Positions 1-7,565 are shown, counted from the stretch's first letter. The stretch is 35,654 nt of DNA from an uncultured Odoribacter sp. (GCA_900544025.1 UQTM01000031.1:1-35654); one strand, 5' to 3'. Translations and numbers: made by a program. Notes: generated by a model not told the origin, from the letters alone.

Positions 1-29
1 GGCATACGATACGAAGGAGTAAAATTTAA
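1..29 (+). other. Probable 3' end of an upstream gene
   Basis: A terminator hairpin follows immediately, so a plus-strand gene probably ends here. Two frames close just before it: one at 20-22 (last residues AYDTKE) and one at 27-29 (last residues IRRSKI). The fragment is too short to choose a frame or name the product. Confidence 0.3.
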
Positions 30-39
30 AGATAAAGTT

Positions 40-66
40 AAAAAAGCCGCGGAAGCGGCTTTTTTA
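40..66 (+). terminator. Rho-independent terminator upstream of the bactofilins
   Basis: The stem AAAAAGCCGC / GCGGCTTTTT closes a GGAA (GNRA-type) tetraloop and is followed by a T run. It ends the transcript entering from the left and separates it from the bactofilin-kdsB unit. Confidence 0.8.
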
Positions 67-82
67 TTTCAATTACTTGTTA

Positions 83-90
83 TATCTTCG
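83..90 (+). promoter_or_regulatory. Possible -7 box for the bactofilin-kdsB unit
   Basis: TATCTTCG matches 7 of 8 positions of the Bacteroidetes -7 consensus TAnnTTTG; no clear -33 TTG is seen. It lies between the terminator and the first ATG. Transcription would begin about 97, leaving almost no leader before the ATGs at 104 and 110 and excluding the in-frame TTG at 77. Confidence 0.35.
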
Positions 91-109
91 GTCTGAATTT
101 ATAATGATT

Positions 110-460
110 ATGGGGCAGGACATTTTTGATATAACTTACGAAGGGTCACTTGTACTGAAAACAACGGTGATTGACGGAAATATAAAATCGGAAAAGGATG
201 TCTGCCTGGAAGGAATTGTGAGGGGGGACGTGCATTGTGATGGAAAAGTGATCGTGGATAAGGATGCTGTGATCGACGGGAATGTCGATTGCGGAGAATT
301 GTTTTTAAGAGGAGAAATTACAGGTAATGTGTGTGTGGCCTGTAAGACGGTTATGGGGGAGGAAGCTGTGATCGACGGCGGATTAATAACGGAAAGTCTT
401 CAAATATTTCCGGGAGCAAAGATCACCAATGGCTTGAGATTACGTAAAAGCTGTAAATAA
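110..460 (+). CDS. Bactofilin family cytoskeletal protein (first copy)
   Basis: A small polymer-forming protein of the bactofilin family (PF04519/DUF583). It shows the tandem short hydrophobic/glycine repeats of a right-handed beta-helix, for example VIDGNI, LEGIVRGDV, VIDGNVDCG and LRGEITGNV, across nearly its whole 116 residues. Bactofilins self-assemble into filaments without nucleotide and position cell-wall or envelope enzymes. I chose the ATG at 110 (MGQDIFD) by analogy with the next copy, which also starts MG; an ATG at 104 (MIMGQ) is equally open. The frame also extends to a TTG at 77, but a possible -7 box lies over that region. It has no signal peptide or membrane segment, so it is cytosolic or peripheral. 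A second bactofilin follows after 13 bp and kdsB after that, so the three are probably co-transcribed. The family call is firm; the cellular role is not known from sequence. Confidence 0.88.
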   Translation: MGQDIFDITYEGSLVLKTTVIDGNIKSEKDVCLEGIVRGDVHCDGKVIVDKDAVIDGNVDCGELFLRGEITGNVCVACKTVMGEEAVIDGGLITESLQIFPGAKITNGLRLRKSCK

Positions 461-473
461 AAACAAATATATT

Positions 474-845
474 ATGGGTAAAGAGAATACGGGTAATGCC
501 GTTAATCTGTTGTGTGAAGGGACGATGATCGTGGGGGATATTAAAACAAAAAACGATATCCGGATCGACGGGATTCTCAAGGGTAAGGTCATTACTTCCG
601 GCAGATTGGTTGTTGGCAGTACTGCTAAAATTGAAGGTAATATCGATTGTGCAAATGTCGATGTGATGGGGGTGGTGCTGGGCGACGTACAGGCTTCGGG
701 AATCGTATCCCTGAAAGCACAGGCGAAATTGATCGGAAATATTATTTCAAATCAGCTTTCTATCGAGCCGGGGGTGATTTTTAACGGGAATTGCCAGATG
801 CAACGCAAAGATTCCCGCGATTCAAAGGAAGCGAATAAAGAATAA
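474..845 (+). CDS. Bactofilin family cytoskeletal protein (second copy)
   Basis: A 123-residue paralogue of the preceding gene with the same beta-helix repeat signature (IRIDGILKGKV, AKIEGNIDCANV, VMGVVLGDV). The N-terminus (MGKENTGNAVNLLCEGTMIVG) aligns with that of the first copy, and the last 15 or so residues form a charged tail (RKDSRDSKEANKE) the first copy lacks. The stop codon (843-845) directly abuts the kdsB start at 846, a strong sign of translational coupling. Two different bactofilins in tandem could co-polymerise, as known bactofilin pairs do (inference). Confidence 0.9.
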   Translation: MGKENTGNAVNLLCEGTMIVGDIKTKNDIRIDGILKGKVITSGRLVVGSTAKIEGNIDCANVDVMGVVLGDVQASGIVSLKAQAKLIGNIISNQLSIEPGVIFNGNCQMQRKDSRDSKEANKE

Positions 846-1592
846 ATGATACGGGCATTGATTTTGATACCGGCTCGTTACGCCTCGACGCGTTTCCCCG
901 GTAAGCCTTTGGCAGAGATCGGCGGCAAGCCGATGATTCAGCATGTCGTGGAAAAGGCAAAGACCGTAACAGAGCATGTTTATGTCGCAACCGACGATGA
1001 GCGTATTCGAAAGTGTGTGGAAGGATTCGGCGGATATGCGGTGATGACTTCTGCCGAACATCGGAGCGGAACAGACCGCTGTTTCGAGGCATTTCAAAAA
1101 GTTGTAAAATCGACGGGTAAGACATTCGATGTCGTGGTAAACATCCAGGGAGACGAGCCTTTTATCCGTTCGGAACAGATATGCTATTTGACGAGTTGCT
1201 TCGAAGACCCGGAGGTGCAGATCGCTACGCTGGGAAAAAAATTTGAAAATAGTAACGATATTTTCGACCCGAATAAGGTGAAGGTCGTGTTTTCCGCGCA
1301 GGGAACAGCCCTCTACTTTTCACGTTCGGCCATCCCTTTTTGCCGGGGGGTGGAACAAAGCGAGTGGCTGGCTACAACTTCGTTTTATAAGCATGTAGGG
1401 ATGTATGCTTACCGTCCGCAGGTATTGAAAGAGATCACGGCACTCCCGCCCGGGTTGCTTGAAAAGGCCGAATCCCTGGAACAATTGCGGTGGCTGGAGA
1501 ATGGCTATAAAATAGCTGTAAGGGTAACCGAGCACGAATCGATCGGGATAGACACGCCGGAAGATTTGCAAAAAGCCAATGAGGCCTTATAA
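846..1592 (+). CDS. kdsB: 3-deoxy-manno-octulosonate cytidylyltransferase (CMP-Kdo synthetase)
   Basis: Activates Kdo with CTP to give CMP-Kdo, the donor for the inner core of lipopolysaccharide; a cytosolic enzyme. The product is 248 residues, the usual length. The N-terminal nucleotide-binding signature LIPARYASTRFPGKPL (about 6-22) and the QGDEPF motif (101-106) are intact, as is FSRSAIPFCRG in the second half. The ATG follows the bactofilin stop with no gap, so it is translated from the same mRNA. A strong hairpin ends the unit at 1623-1651. Its presence shows the organism makes Kdo-containing LPS, which fits a Gram-negative Bacteroidales. Confidence 0.97.
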   Translation: MIRALILIPARYASTRFPGKPLAEIGGKPMIQHVVEKAKTVTEHVYVATDDERIRKCVEGFGGYAVMTSAEHRSGTDRCFEAFQKVVKSTGKTFDVVVNIQGDEPFIRSEQICYLTSCFEDPEVQIATLGKKFENSNDIFDPNKVKVVFSAQGTALYFSRSAIPFCRGVEQSEWLATTSFYKHVGMYAYRPQVLKEITALPPGLLEKAESLEQLRWLENGYKIAVRVTEHESIGIDTPEDLQKANEAL

Positions 1593-1622
1593 AGAGGGAA
1601 GAACTTTTATTCGATGGAATAA

Positions 1623-1651
1623 AAAAAGCGGAGATATACTCTCCGCTTTTT
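1623..1651. terminator. Bidirectional terminator between kdsB and frr
   Basis: The stem AAAAAGCGGAG / CTCCGCTTTTT closes a 7-nt loop. Because the A run mirrors the T run, it can terminate kdsB on the plus strand and frr on the minus strand. Confidence 0.85.
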
Positions 1652-1667
1652 GTTTTACCATAAAAAA

Positions 1668-2231
1668 TCAAATGGTCATAATATCTTTTTCTTTAACAAG
1701 CAGGATATCGTCCACTTTCTTGTTATAACTGTCTGTCATTTTTTGAACTTCAGCTTCAGCGTCTTTAGCAGCGTCTTCGGGAAGACCGTTTTTCACCATC
1801 TTTTTGAATTCATCGATGGCGTCGCGCCTGGCGTTACGAATGCTGACTTTTGCCGTTTCACCTACCCCGCGGCTTTGTTTTACCAGTTCTTTTCTGCGCT
1901 CTTCGGTCAAAGGCGGAACGTTGATACGTACGATTTCTCCGTTATTGTCCGGATTGAAACCCAGGTTTGCATTCATGATCGCCTTTTGAATAGGGGCTAA
2001 CATGTTTTTTTCCCAGGGCTGTACGGCAATGGTACGGGGGTCGGGAACTGTGACATTGGCTACCTGCGATAACGGGGTGGGGGTACCGTAATAATCTACC
2101 AACACATCGTTCAGGATTTTAGGATTTGCTTTTCCTGCCCTGATCTTTGCCAATTCATTTTCCAAATGCGCCAGGGCATTTTGCATCTGCTCCTTTGCAT
2201 CGTCCATATAAAGTTTTACTTCCTCGTTCAT
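1668..2231 (-). CDS. frr: Ribosome recycling factor
   Basis: Splits the post-termination ribosome together with EF-G. The product is 187 residues, matching the family (about 185). The conserved stretches are present: HLENELAKIRAGKANP near the N-terminus, VDYYGTPTPLSQVANV, RTIAVQPWEK and the C-terminal helical LTEERRKELVKQ region. The start MNEEVKLYMDD is typical. In many bacteria frr follows pyrH; here no pyrH is visible and frr stands alone behind its own -7 box at 2265-2272. It converges on kdsB across a shared terminator. Confidence 0.98.
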   Translation of the reverse strand: MNEEVKLYMDDAKEQMQNALAHLENELAKIRAGKANPKILNDVLVDYYGTPTPLSQVANVTVPDPRTIAVQPWEKNMLAPIQKAIMNANLGFNPDNNGEIVRINVPPLTEERRKELVKQSRGVGETAKVSIRNARRDAIDEFKKMVKNGLPEDAAKDAEAEVQKMTDSYNKKVDDILLVKEKDIMTI

Positions 2232-2264
2232 ATTCGTTTTTGTTGTGATTTACAAATAACAGAA

Positions 2265-2272
2265 CAAAGATA
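2265..2272 (-). promoter_or_regulatory. -7 promoter box for frr
   Basis: On the minus strand this reads TATCTTTG, a perfect TAnnTTTG. It lies 34 bp upstream of the frr ATG. No clear -33 TTG is visible at 19-21 bp. Confidence 0.5.
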
Positions 2273-2434
2273 GAAAAAAATCTAAATATTTTATCATTGT
2301 CGGCCGGGAGGGGAGGGAGTGATCGGGAAAATTTTATAAAGGTGTTGCCGTTTAGCGAATTTTGTCCGGGAAAATCCCGTATATCGGGCAGGTGAGAGAG
2401 ACCGGGAATGAGGTTCGGCAGATCACTTTATTCA

Positions 2435-2469
2435 GACGAACACTTTAGCCGTTAAGTAAAGTGTTCGTC
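2435..2469 (-). terminator. Perfect 13-bp hairpin downstream of the M56/TonB gene
   Basis: GACGAACACTTTA (2435-2447) is exactly complementary to TAAAGTGTTCGTC (2457-2469) with a 9-nt loop. It lies 46 bp past the stop of the minus-strand gene at 2516. Neither strand has a clean T tract after the stem, so it is either a 3' stabiliser or a weak terminator. Confidence 0.5.
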
Positions 2470-2515
2470 CCTGTAAAAAAATGATTTTGAGAAAGTGTGA
2501 TTGTAACGGAAATTT

Positions 2516-3856
2516 TTATTTGTCTTTTATTATTGTAGCTTTTTCAGGAGCCTTTACTTCGGCCGGAGTTCCATTGTCTTGTAGCTTAAATGTGATGGGA
2601 ATGTTGAAGGAAACTTTTACCGGATTCCCGTCTTTATCGAGCCCGGGTTTCCATTTCGGCATTTTTTGAACCACTCTCAGTGCTTCGGCATCGAGTTCCG
2701 GATCGGTTCCTCTAATGATCCGGGGATTGGTCACATTCCCTTCTGCGTCGATAATGAAGTTCACGAAAACCCTTCCGCTTTTCTTTTCTTTGATGGCTTT
2801 TTCCGGGTATTTCAAGTTTGCATTGATCCATTTAAAGGTATTTCCGCCATATTCCGGAAATACCGGGGCTTGCGCAACTTTATCATTCGACACAGAGGTT
2901 ACCGTGTCTTTTGGAGGTTGGGGATGTTGTTGAATTTCGGGTAGTTCCGGCATTGTAAATTCTGCGGCTTTTACCTGGATATTACAGCAGAGCCCGTAAA
3001 ACAGGATTCCACTCAGGACAAAGGCCGGAATATAGCGAATGACCTGAAGTTTAGAGGTTTGTTTTTTTGTCATCATCATGATTCGTTTTTTTAATTTTGA
3101 ACATGCAAAATAGTTAGTAAATGAAAAACATCCTTTGAAAGTTTGCCTGATCAGTAATTCCGGATATCCACCGGTATGATACCTGCGAATTACCTGACGA
3201 TCGGCTATATATTCATGATTTTCAAGGATTGCATTTTTAAACAGCCACACCAACGGATTGAACCAATTGGTAATGCAGGCAAATTCTGTGATAAGCAGAT
3301 CGAAACTATGTCCTTGCCGGATATGTTTTTTTTCATGCTCGAATATTCTCCGGCAGTCTTCTTTGGAGTCCGGCAGCCGGGAAACAAATAAATAATTGAA
3401 GAAAGAGAATAAAGGTTGCTGCTCTTTCAGTTTTACGATATGTATGCCATCAATGGAGGTCTGCGGGTTGCGGCGGACCAGTAATATTATTTGAGAAAGG
3501 GCGATCAGATAACGGATAAAGAAAAACAATACCCCTGCCATATACGCCAGGAATAAAGAAGCCGAGTACAGTTGTTGCGAGGTGAACGGCGCGGCGGTAT
3601 CGTTTGCGTTCGTGTTTACTTCATCGAGAAAATGATTCATATAGGCTACCGGGTGAAATTTTCCGGCTGTGGTAAGCATTGGACCGGTTACCTCGATAGA
3701 GACAAAAGGTAAAGTCATCCCCAAAAAGAGAGAAATCAGCAAGTAGAAACGGTTTATCGTGAAGAATGTTTGTTTCCTCAGAAAAAGCCAGTAATATCCA
3801 TATAAAATGAATAGAATGCTCGACGATTTTATAATATACGGTATCAATCCTTCCAT
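2516..3856 (-). CDS. M56 (BlaR1-type) membrane metallopeptidase with C-terminal TonB domain
   Basis: A 446-residue membrane protein combining two modules. Residues 1-300 form the M56 sensor peptidase: hydrophobic segments near 10-27, 36-52, 97-125 and 273-292, the zinc motif HEKKH at 174-178 and the downstream acidic motif ENHEYIADR at 212-220. Residues about 343-425 are a TonB C-terminal domain (YPEKAIKEKKSGRV, DPELDAEALRVVQKMPKWKPG), joined by a proline-containing linker (about 303-320). In BlaR1/MecR1 the cytosolic peptidase responds to an outside signal and relieves repression by BlaI/MecI. Here the extracytoplasmic part is a TonB module instead of a penicillin-binding domain, so the ligand is unknown. 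The BlaI-type repressor lies 19 bp upstream and shares its promoter. The architecture is widespread in Bacteroidetes; targets are not known from sequence. Confidence 0.9.
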   Translation of the reverse strand: MEGLIPYIIKSSSILFILYGYYWLFLRKQTFFTINRFYLLISLFLGMTLPFVSIEVTGPMLTTAGKFHPVAYMNHFLDEVNTNANDTAAPFTSQQLYSASLFLAYMAGVLFFFIRYLIALSQIILLVRRNPQTSIDGIHIVKLKEQQPLFSFFNYLFVSRLPDSKEDCRRIFEHEKKHIRQGHSFDLLITEFACITNWFNPLVWLFKNAILENHEYIADRQVIRRYHTGGYPELLIRQTFKGCFSFTNYFACSKLKKRIMMMTKKQTSKLQVIRYIPAFVLSGILFYGLCCNIQVKAAEFTMPELPEIQQHPQPPKDTVTSVSNDKVAQAPVFPEYGGNTFKWINANLKYPEKAIKEKKSGRVFVNFIIDAEGNVTNPRIIRGTDPELDAEALRVVQKMPKWKPGLDKDGNPVKVSFNIPITFKLQDNGTPAEVKAPEKATIIKDK

Positions 3857-3875
3857 CGCTTATAGCTTTAAGGTT

Positions 3876-4250
3876 TTATTTTCCTTTATTTTCCCGAGTC
3901 TTTTTAGCTTGTTCCAGAATTTTTTCCAATTCTTTCAAATCGACGTTTTCTTCTTTAGCGAAAAAAGATACCATTTGGCTGAAAGAATTTTGAAAATAGT
4001 TCCCGATAAAATTTTTCAGGAATTTCCGGGTGTAAGTGTCTTTATCGACCAAAGGATAATAACAATGGCTTTTCCCATAAGTTTCGTGTCCCACAAATCC
4101 CTTGTCCTGTAATATTCTGACAATAGTAGATACCGTGTTGTAAGCGGGCTTGGGATCGGGTAGCCTGTCGATGATCTCTTTTACGAATGCCCGGTTTAAA
4201 TCCCATAACACCTGCATGATTTGTTCTTCTGCTTTGGTCAATTCTTTCAT
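3876..4250 (-). CDS. BlaI/MecI/CopY family transcriptional repressor
   Basis: A 124-residue winged-helix repressor. The opening LTKAEEQIMQVLWDLNRAFVKEI and the recognition-helix region PAYNTVSTIVRILQDKGFV are the family's signature, and the C-terminal half (about 75-124) is the helical dimerisation part, highly charged at the end. Family members bind palindromic operators as dimers and are inactivated by cleavage when the partner M56 peptidase is triggered. A large imperfect palindrome sits across the promoter at 4284-4317, consistent with autorepression of the two-gene operon. No beta-lactamase gene lies nearby, so a role beyond beta-lactam sensing is likely (inference). Confidence 0.93.
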   Translation of the reverse strand: MKELTKAEEQIMQVLWDLNRAFVKEIIDRLPDPKPAYNTVSTIVRILQDKGFVGHETYGKSHCYYPLVDKDTYTRKFLKNFIGNYFQNSFSQMVSFFAKEENVDLKELEKILEQAKKTRENKGK

Positions 4251-4273
4251 AGTGGTTTAAACTTAGATATACA

Positions 4274-4304
4274 CAAATGTAAAACTAATAGTTTAGTTAT
4301 ACAA
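4274..4304 (-). promoter_or_regulatory. Promoter of the blaI-like/M56 operon
   Basis: On the minus strand the -7 box is TACATTTG (4274-4281), a perfect TAnnTTTG, with TTG (4302-4304) exactly 20 bp upstream. It starts 23 bp before the repressor ATG and overlaps the palindrome at 4284-4317. Confidence 0.7.
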
Positions 4305-4317
4305 CTAAATCATTAGT
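4284..4317. promoter_or_regulatory. Operator-like palindrome over the blaI promoter
   Basis: A 34-bp imperfect palindrome with matched arms ACTAAT..TTTAGTT and AACTAAA..ATTAGT around a 4-bp centre. It fills the spacer between the -33 and -7 boxes and covers the -33 TTG, so a bound repressor dimer would block RNA polymerase. It is the natural candidate for the BlaI-type binding site. Confidence 0.75.
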
Positions 4318-4377
4318 TATTTTAAGAAATAAATTTGACGATAGCCCGTCACACGTTTATTTTTCGGCTTGCCGCCG

Positions 4378-4423
4378 CGGGGCACCCTGCTTTTACGAAT
4401 CGGGGCACCCTGGCAGGATGCCA
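4378..4423. repeat. Short direct and inverted repeats downstream of the nhaC-like gene
   Basis: The 12-mer CGGGGCACCCTG occurs at 4378-4389 and 4401-4412. The second copy runs into the inverted repeat TGGCA-gga-TGCCA (4411-4423). The region lies between the broken antiporter and the repressor promoter. It holds no gene that I can see; its role is unknown. Confidence 0.5.
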
Positions 4424-4453
4424 TTGCCGGGAAGTATTTTCTGTTTTTACGAT

Positions 4454-5927
4454 TTATGACTCTGTCTTAACCCTTCTGATCTTATAATGAATGGAAGTGA
4501 TGAAAATATTCATCAGGGGAGAGATCAGGTTAAAGAAGCAAAAAGGCAGGTATTCAAGCGTAGGAACGCCTAATATGCGTGCTTGTGTGGCTCCGCAGGT
4601 ATTCCAGGGAACCAGTACCGAGGTTACGGTCCCCGAATCCTCTAAAGCCCGGCTGAGGACTTCCGGTTTCAGCCCCCTTTGTTCATAGATTTTTTGCATC
4701 ATCTTGCCGGGAATAACGATAGAAAGATATTGGTCGCAAGCGGTGATGTTAAAAAAGATACAAGTTAAAATGGTTGTTCCGACCAGGGATGTGTCGTTAT
4801 AGATCATTTTTAAAAACATTTCGCTAACCCGTTTCAGAGAGCCGCTGGCTTCCATCACTCCACCGAAAGTAAGGGCGGCGATAATCAGCCATACAGTGTC
4901 GAGCATGCCTTGCATTCCTCCGGTGGATAGCAGTTCGTCCACTTCGGGAACTCCTGTCGTCAGATGGATGGTGCTGCCGGTGGATTGAATCAATAATTGG
5001 TATTTGTTCTGAAACGAGCCTTCTGCAATAAGGCGATTCAATAAGTCCGGCTGGAAAATCAATGCAAACAAAATTCCGAGTGCTATACCTGCAACCATGG
5101 CTGGGATAGGCGGTATCTTTTTGATAATAATGGCGATCAGGAAAACGGGAACCAATAGCAGCCAGGGGGTAATGTGGAAAGAGTTGCCGATTCCCTGTTT
5201 GATAAACTCGGTATCGACCACCGTGTCCCCGGTCAAGAGAAACAATCCGATCACACCGAAAATAATCAAGGTCAGGATCAGGGTCGGAACAGTGGTATAA
5301 ACCATGTAGCGGATATGGGTAAAGAGGTCTGTCCCGGCTATGGCCGGGGCCAGATTGGTGGTATCGGACAGAGGCGACATTTTATCGCCGAAATAAGCAC
5401 CTGAAATGACGGCTCCCGCTTTCCTCACAAAAAAACGCCCCTAACGCGCCCCCCCCCGCCACTAACCCCTGATTAAGTCCGAAAGCGTTGCCTACTCCGA
5501 TAATCGCTACACCTACGGTTGCGACGGTGGACCAGGAACTGCCCGTGGCAAGGGATACGATGGCGCATAGAACGACCGAAGCAAGCAGAAAATAGGACGG
5601 GTGCATGATATCTACTCCGTAGTAAATCATGGCGGGGATCACTCCGCTGACCATCCATGCTCCGCTTAAAGCCCCGATCAGCAGCAGAATCAGTATGGCA
5701 GGCATGGCAGAATTGATCGTATGCAGGATTTTTCGCTGTATATCGTGCCAGGTGACCCGGTTGAAGCTTGCGATTATTCCGCAGACCGATGCAGCGATAA
5801 ATAAGGCAATCTGATTCGAGCCTCCCAGCGGATCGTCGAAATAGCTGACGTTGAAGAAAAGCAGAATAATGAGAACACCGACCGGGAGTAGTGCCTGAAA
5901 AAGTGTGGGGTGTTTTATGTTTGTCAT
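4454..5927 (-). pseudogene. NhaC-family Na+/H+ antiporter, interrupted by a 40-bp insertion
   Basis: Two adjoining minus-strand frames together make one antiporter of roughly 480 residues. The first (start ATG 5927) runs MTNIKHPTLF... to GVGNAFGLNQGLVAG, then leaves the family and stops at 5382. The second carries the rest, AGAVISGAYFGDKMSPLSDTTNLAP onward, and ends at 4454. NhaC proteins join these directly (GLVAG/AVISGAYFGDK). Removing 40 bp (for example 5415-5454) restores that junction exactly. The extra DNA holds a G9 run (5449-5457), a T7 run (5429-5435) and an imperfect copy (TTAGGGGCG, 5436-5444) of the TTAGTGGCG just before it. Alternatively, loss of one T from the T7 run gives one long frame with 13 extra residues. 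Both halves are otherwise well preserved, so the break is recent, an assembly error or a switch. Confidence 0.85.
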
Positions 5928-6016
5928 GTATGGTTTTTAAAATCTTAAAGCTATTCTTCGATATACCTTAAATTGAAAAGAAAGGTTTTTGAAACGGAGC
6001 GAATAACATTGCTATG

Positions 6017-6024
6017 CAAAAGTA
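6017..6024 (-). promoter_or_regulatory. -7 promoter box for the nhaC-like gene
   Basis: The minus strand reads TACTTTTG, a perfect TAnnTTTG, about 90 bp upstream of the ATG at 5927. No clear -33 TTG is found at the usual distance. Confidence 0.45.
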
Positions 6025-6124
6025 TAACAAATGTCGGCCCGATGCCGTCACTTGCCCGAACATTTAACGATTAGGGCTTATTTTGTTTAGAATTTATCAT
6101 CTTTTAAATTCCCGATTTAAACTT

Positions 6125-6132
6125 TACCTTTG
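6125..6132 (+). promoter_or_regulatory. -7 promoter box for the U32-family gene
   Basis: TACCTTTG is a perfect TAnnTTTG and lies 43 bp upstream of the ATG at 6176. The -33 region is AT-rich without an obvious TTG. Confidence 0.55.
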
Positions 6133-6175
6133 TACCCCGGTTTCGAGAAGATTTGATTTTTAGATTTTTACAATT

Positions 6176-7432
6176 ATGGTTAGAAAAGATTTTGAGATAA
6201 TGGCCCCTGTGGGATCGTACGAGTCGTTGCATGCTGCTTTGCAGGGAGGAGCGGATTCCGTGTATTTCGGGGTGGAGGGATTGAATATGCGTGCCCGTTC
6301 TTCGGCCAATTTTACCTTGGAGGATTTGAGGAATATCGTTTCTATCTGTAATGAAAAGGGGGTAAAAACTTATCTCACGGTCAATACGGTTATCTATAAC
6401 CAGGAATTGCAAAAAATGCGTGCTGTGATCGATTGTGCCGGGGAAGCGGGAGTGACTGCCGTGATTGCCTCCGATCTGTCGGCTATCCTGTACGCCCATT
6501 CGGTGGGGGTCGAGGTACACATCAGCACACAGTGCAATGTGACCAATTATGAGGTGGTACGTTTTTATGCGCAATATGCCGATGTCGTGGTATTGGCACG
6601 GGAGGTGGAGCTCGACCAGGTGATGACCATTCACCGGCAGATCGTGGAAAACGATTTGCGGGGGCCGAAAGGTGAGTTGATCCGGATCGAAATGTTTTGC
6701 CACGGTGCGCTTTGCATGGCTGTGTCCGGAAAATGTTATCTCAGCCTGCACGAGAAAAACGCGTCGGCGAACCGGGGTGCTTGTAACCAGATTTGCCGCC
6801 GTGCCTATACGGTGAAAGACCGGGACAATGAAATCGAGCTGGATATCGAGAACGAATACATTATGTCGCCGAAAGACCTTTGCACGATCGGCTTTCTGAA
6901 TAAGATGATCGATGCGGGGGTACGGGTTTTTAAAATAGAGGGACGTGCCCGTTCGGCAGAATATGTGCGTACGGTGTGTGAATGTTACAATGAAGCGGTG
7001 CAGGCTTATCTGGACGGGACGTATAGCCGGGAAAAAATCGAAGTATGGAAAGAAAGATTGTCAACGGTGTTTAACCGGGGATTTTGGGACGGTTATTACC
7101 TGGGACAGCGGTTAGGCGAATGGAGCGAGGTGTACGGCTCGAAAGCCACCAAGAAAAAAGTATTACTGGGGAAAGTCACCAATTATTTCAAAAATCTGAG
7201 TGTAGGGGAGTTTAAGCTGGAATCCGGGAGGTTGGCTGTGGGAGAAGAAATTTTAATCACCGGGACGACGACTGGAGTGATTCAAATGAAAGTATCGGAA
7301 TTGAGGGTGGATTTGCAGTCTGCCGAAAGTATAGAAAAAGGAACTGTTTTTTCTATGCCGACTCCTGAAAAGATACGCAGGGGAGACAAGCTATATAAGG
7401 TGGTGGATACGACTCCTGAATTGATGCAGTAA
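6176..7432 (+). CDS. U32-family protein (TrhP/YegQ-like, probable tRNA hydroxylation factor)
   Basis: A 418-residue member of family U32. The N-terminal barrel opens with FEIMAPVGSYESLHAALQGGADSVYFG. A cysteine cluster follows at C175, C180, C187, C203 and C207 (FCHGALCMAVSGKC...GACNQICRR), the pattern linked to an iron-sulfur centre in this family. The middle carries KIEGRARSAEYV and the C-terminal part (about 320-415) is a small beta domain. The length and C-terminal domain resemble TrhP/YegQ, which helps make 5-hydroxyuridine in tRNA wobble positions; other U32 members act on 23S rRNA or in ubiquinone synthesis. The old name 'collagenase/peptidase' is probably misleading. The gene is monocistronic, behind its own -7 box. 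Confidence 0.9.
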   Translation: MVRKDFEIMAPVGSYESLHAALQGGADSVYFGVEGLNMRARSSANFTLEDLRNIVSICNEKGVKTYLTVNTVIYNQELQKMRAVIDCAGEAGVTAVIASDLSAILYAHSVGVEVHISTQCNVTNYEVVRFYAQYADVVVLAREVELDQVMTIHRQIVENDLRGPKGELIRIEMFCHGALCMAVSGKCYLSLHEKNASANRGACNQICRRAYTVKDRDNEIELDIENEYIMSPKDLCTIGFLNKMIDAGVRVFKIEGRARSAEYVRTVCECYNEAVQAYLDGTYSREKIEVWKERLSTVFNRGFWDGYYLGQRLGEWSEVYGSKATKKKVLLGKVTNYFKNLSVGEFKLESGRLAVGEEILITGTTTGVIQMKVSELRVDLQSAESIEKGTVFSMPTPEKIRRGDKLYKVVDTTPELMQ

Positions 7433-7447
7433 ATGTCTATTTTTGTA

Positions 7448-7468
7448 TTTTATTGATAGTCAATAAAA
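7448..7468 (+). terminator. Weak AT-rich hairpin after the U32-family gene
   Basis: TTTTATTGA and TCAATAAAA pair around a 3-nt loop, 15 bp past the stop. The stem is AT-rich and followed by A rather than T on the plus strand, so termination would be weak. Confidence 0.3.
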
Positions 7469-7565
7469 AAGAAGTGTAATTATTGAAACTTTCGTTCGAT
7501 GTTTGGCCGTAAGAGATAAGAGAACTTTACTTATTTTGATTGTAGGAGGTTATTTTCGAAAATTG

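Noticed and set aside
1668..2231. Expectation of a pyrH partner for frr
   Set aside because: No pyrH frame is seen nearby; frr has its own -7 box and stands alone, so no operon with pyrH is claimed.
6104..6751. Long minus-strand frame opposite the U32-family gene
   Set aside because: It is histidine/isoleucine-rich antisense sequence with no family resemblance, while the plus-strand frame has clear U32 motifs.
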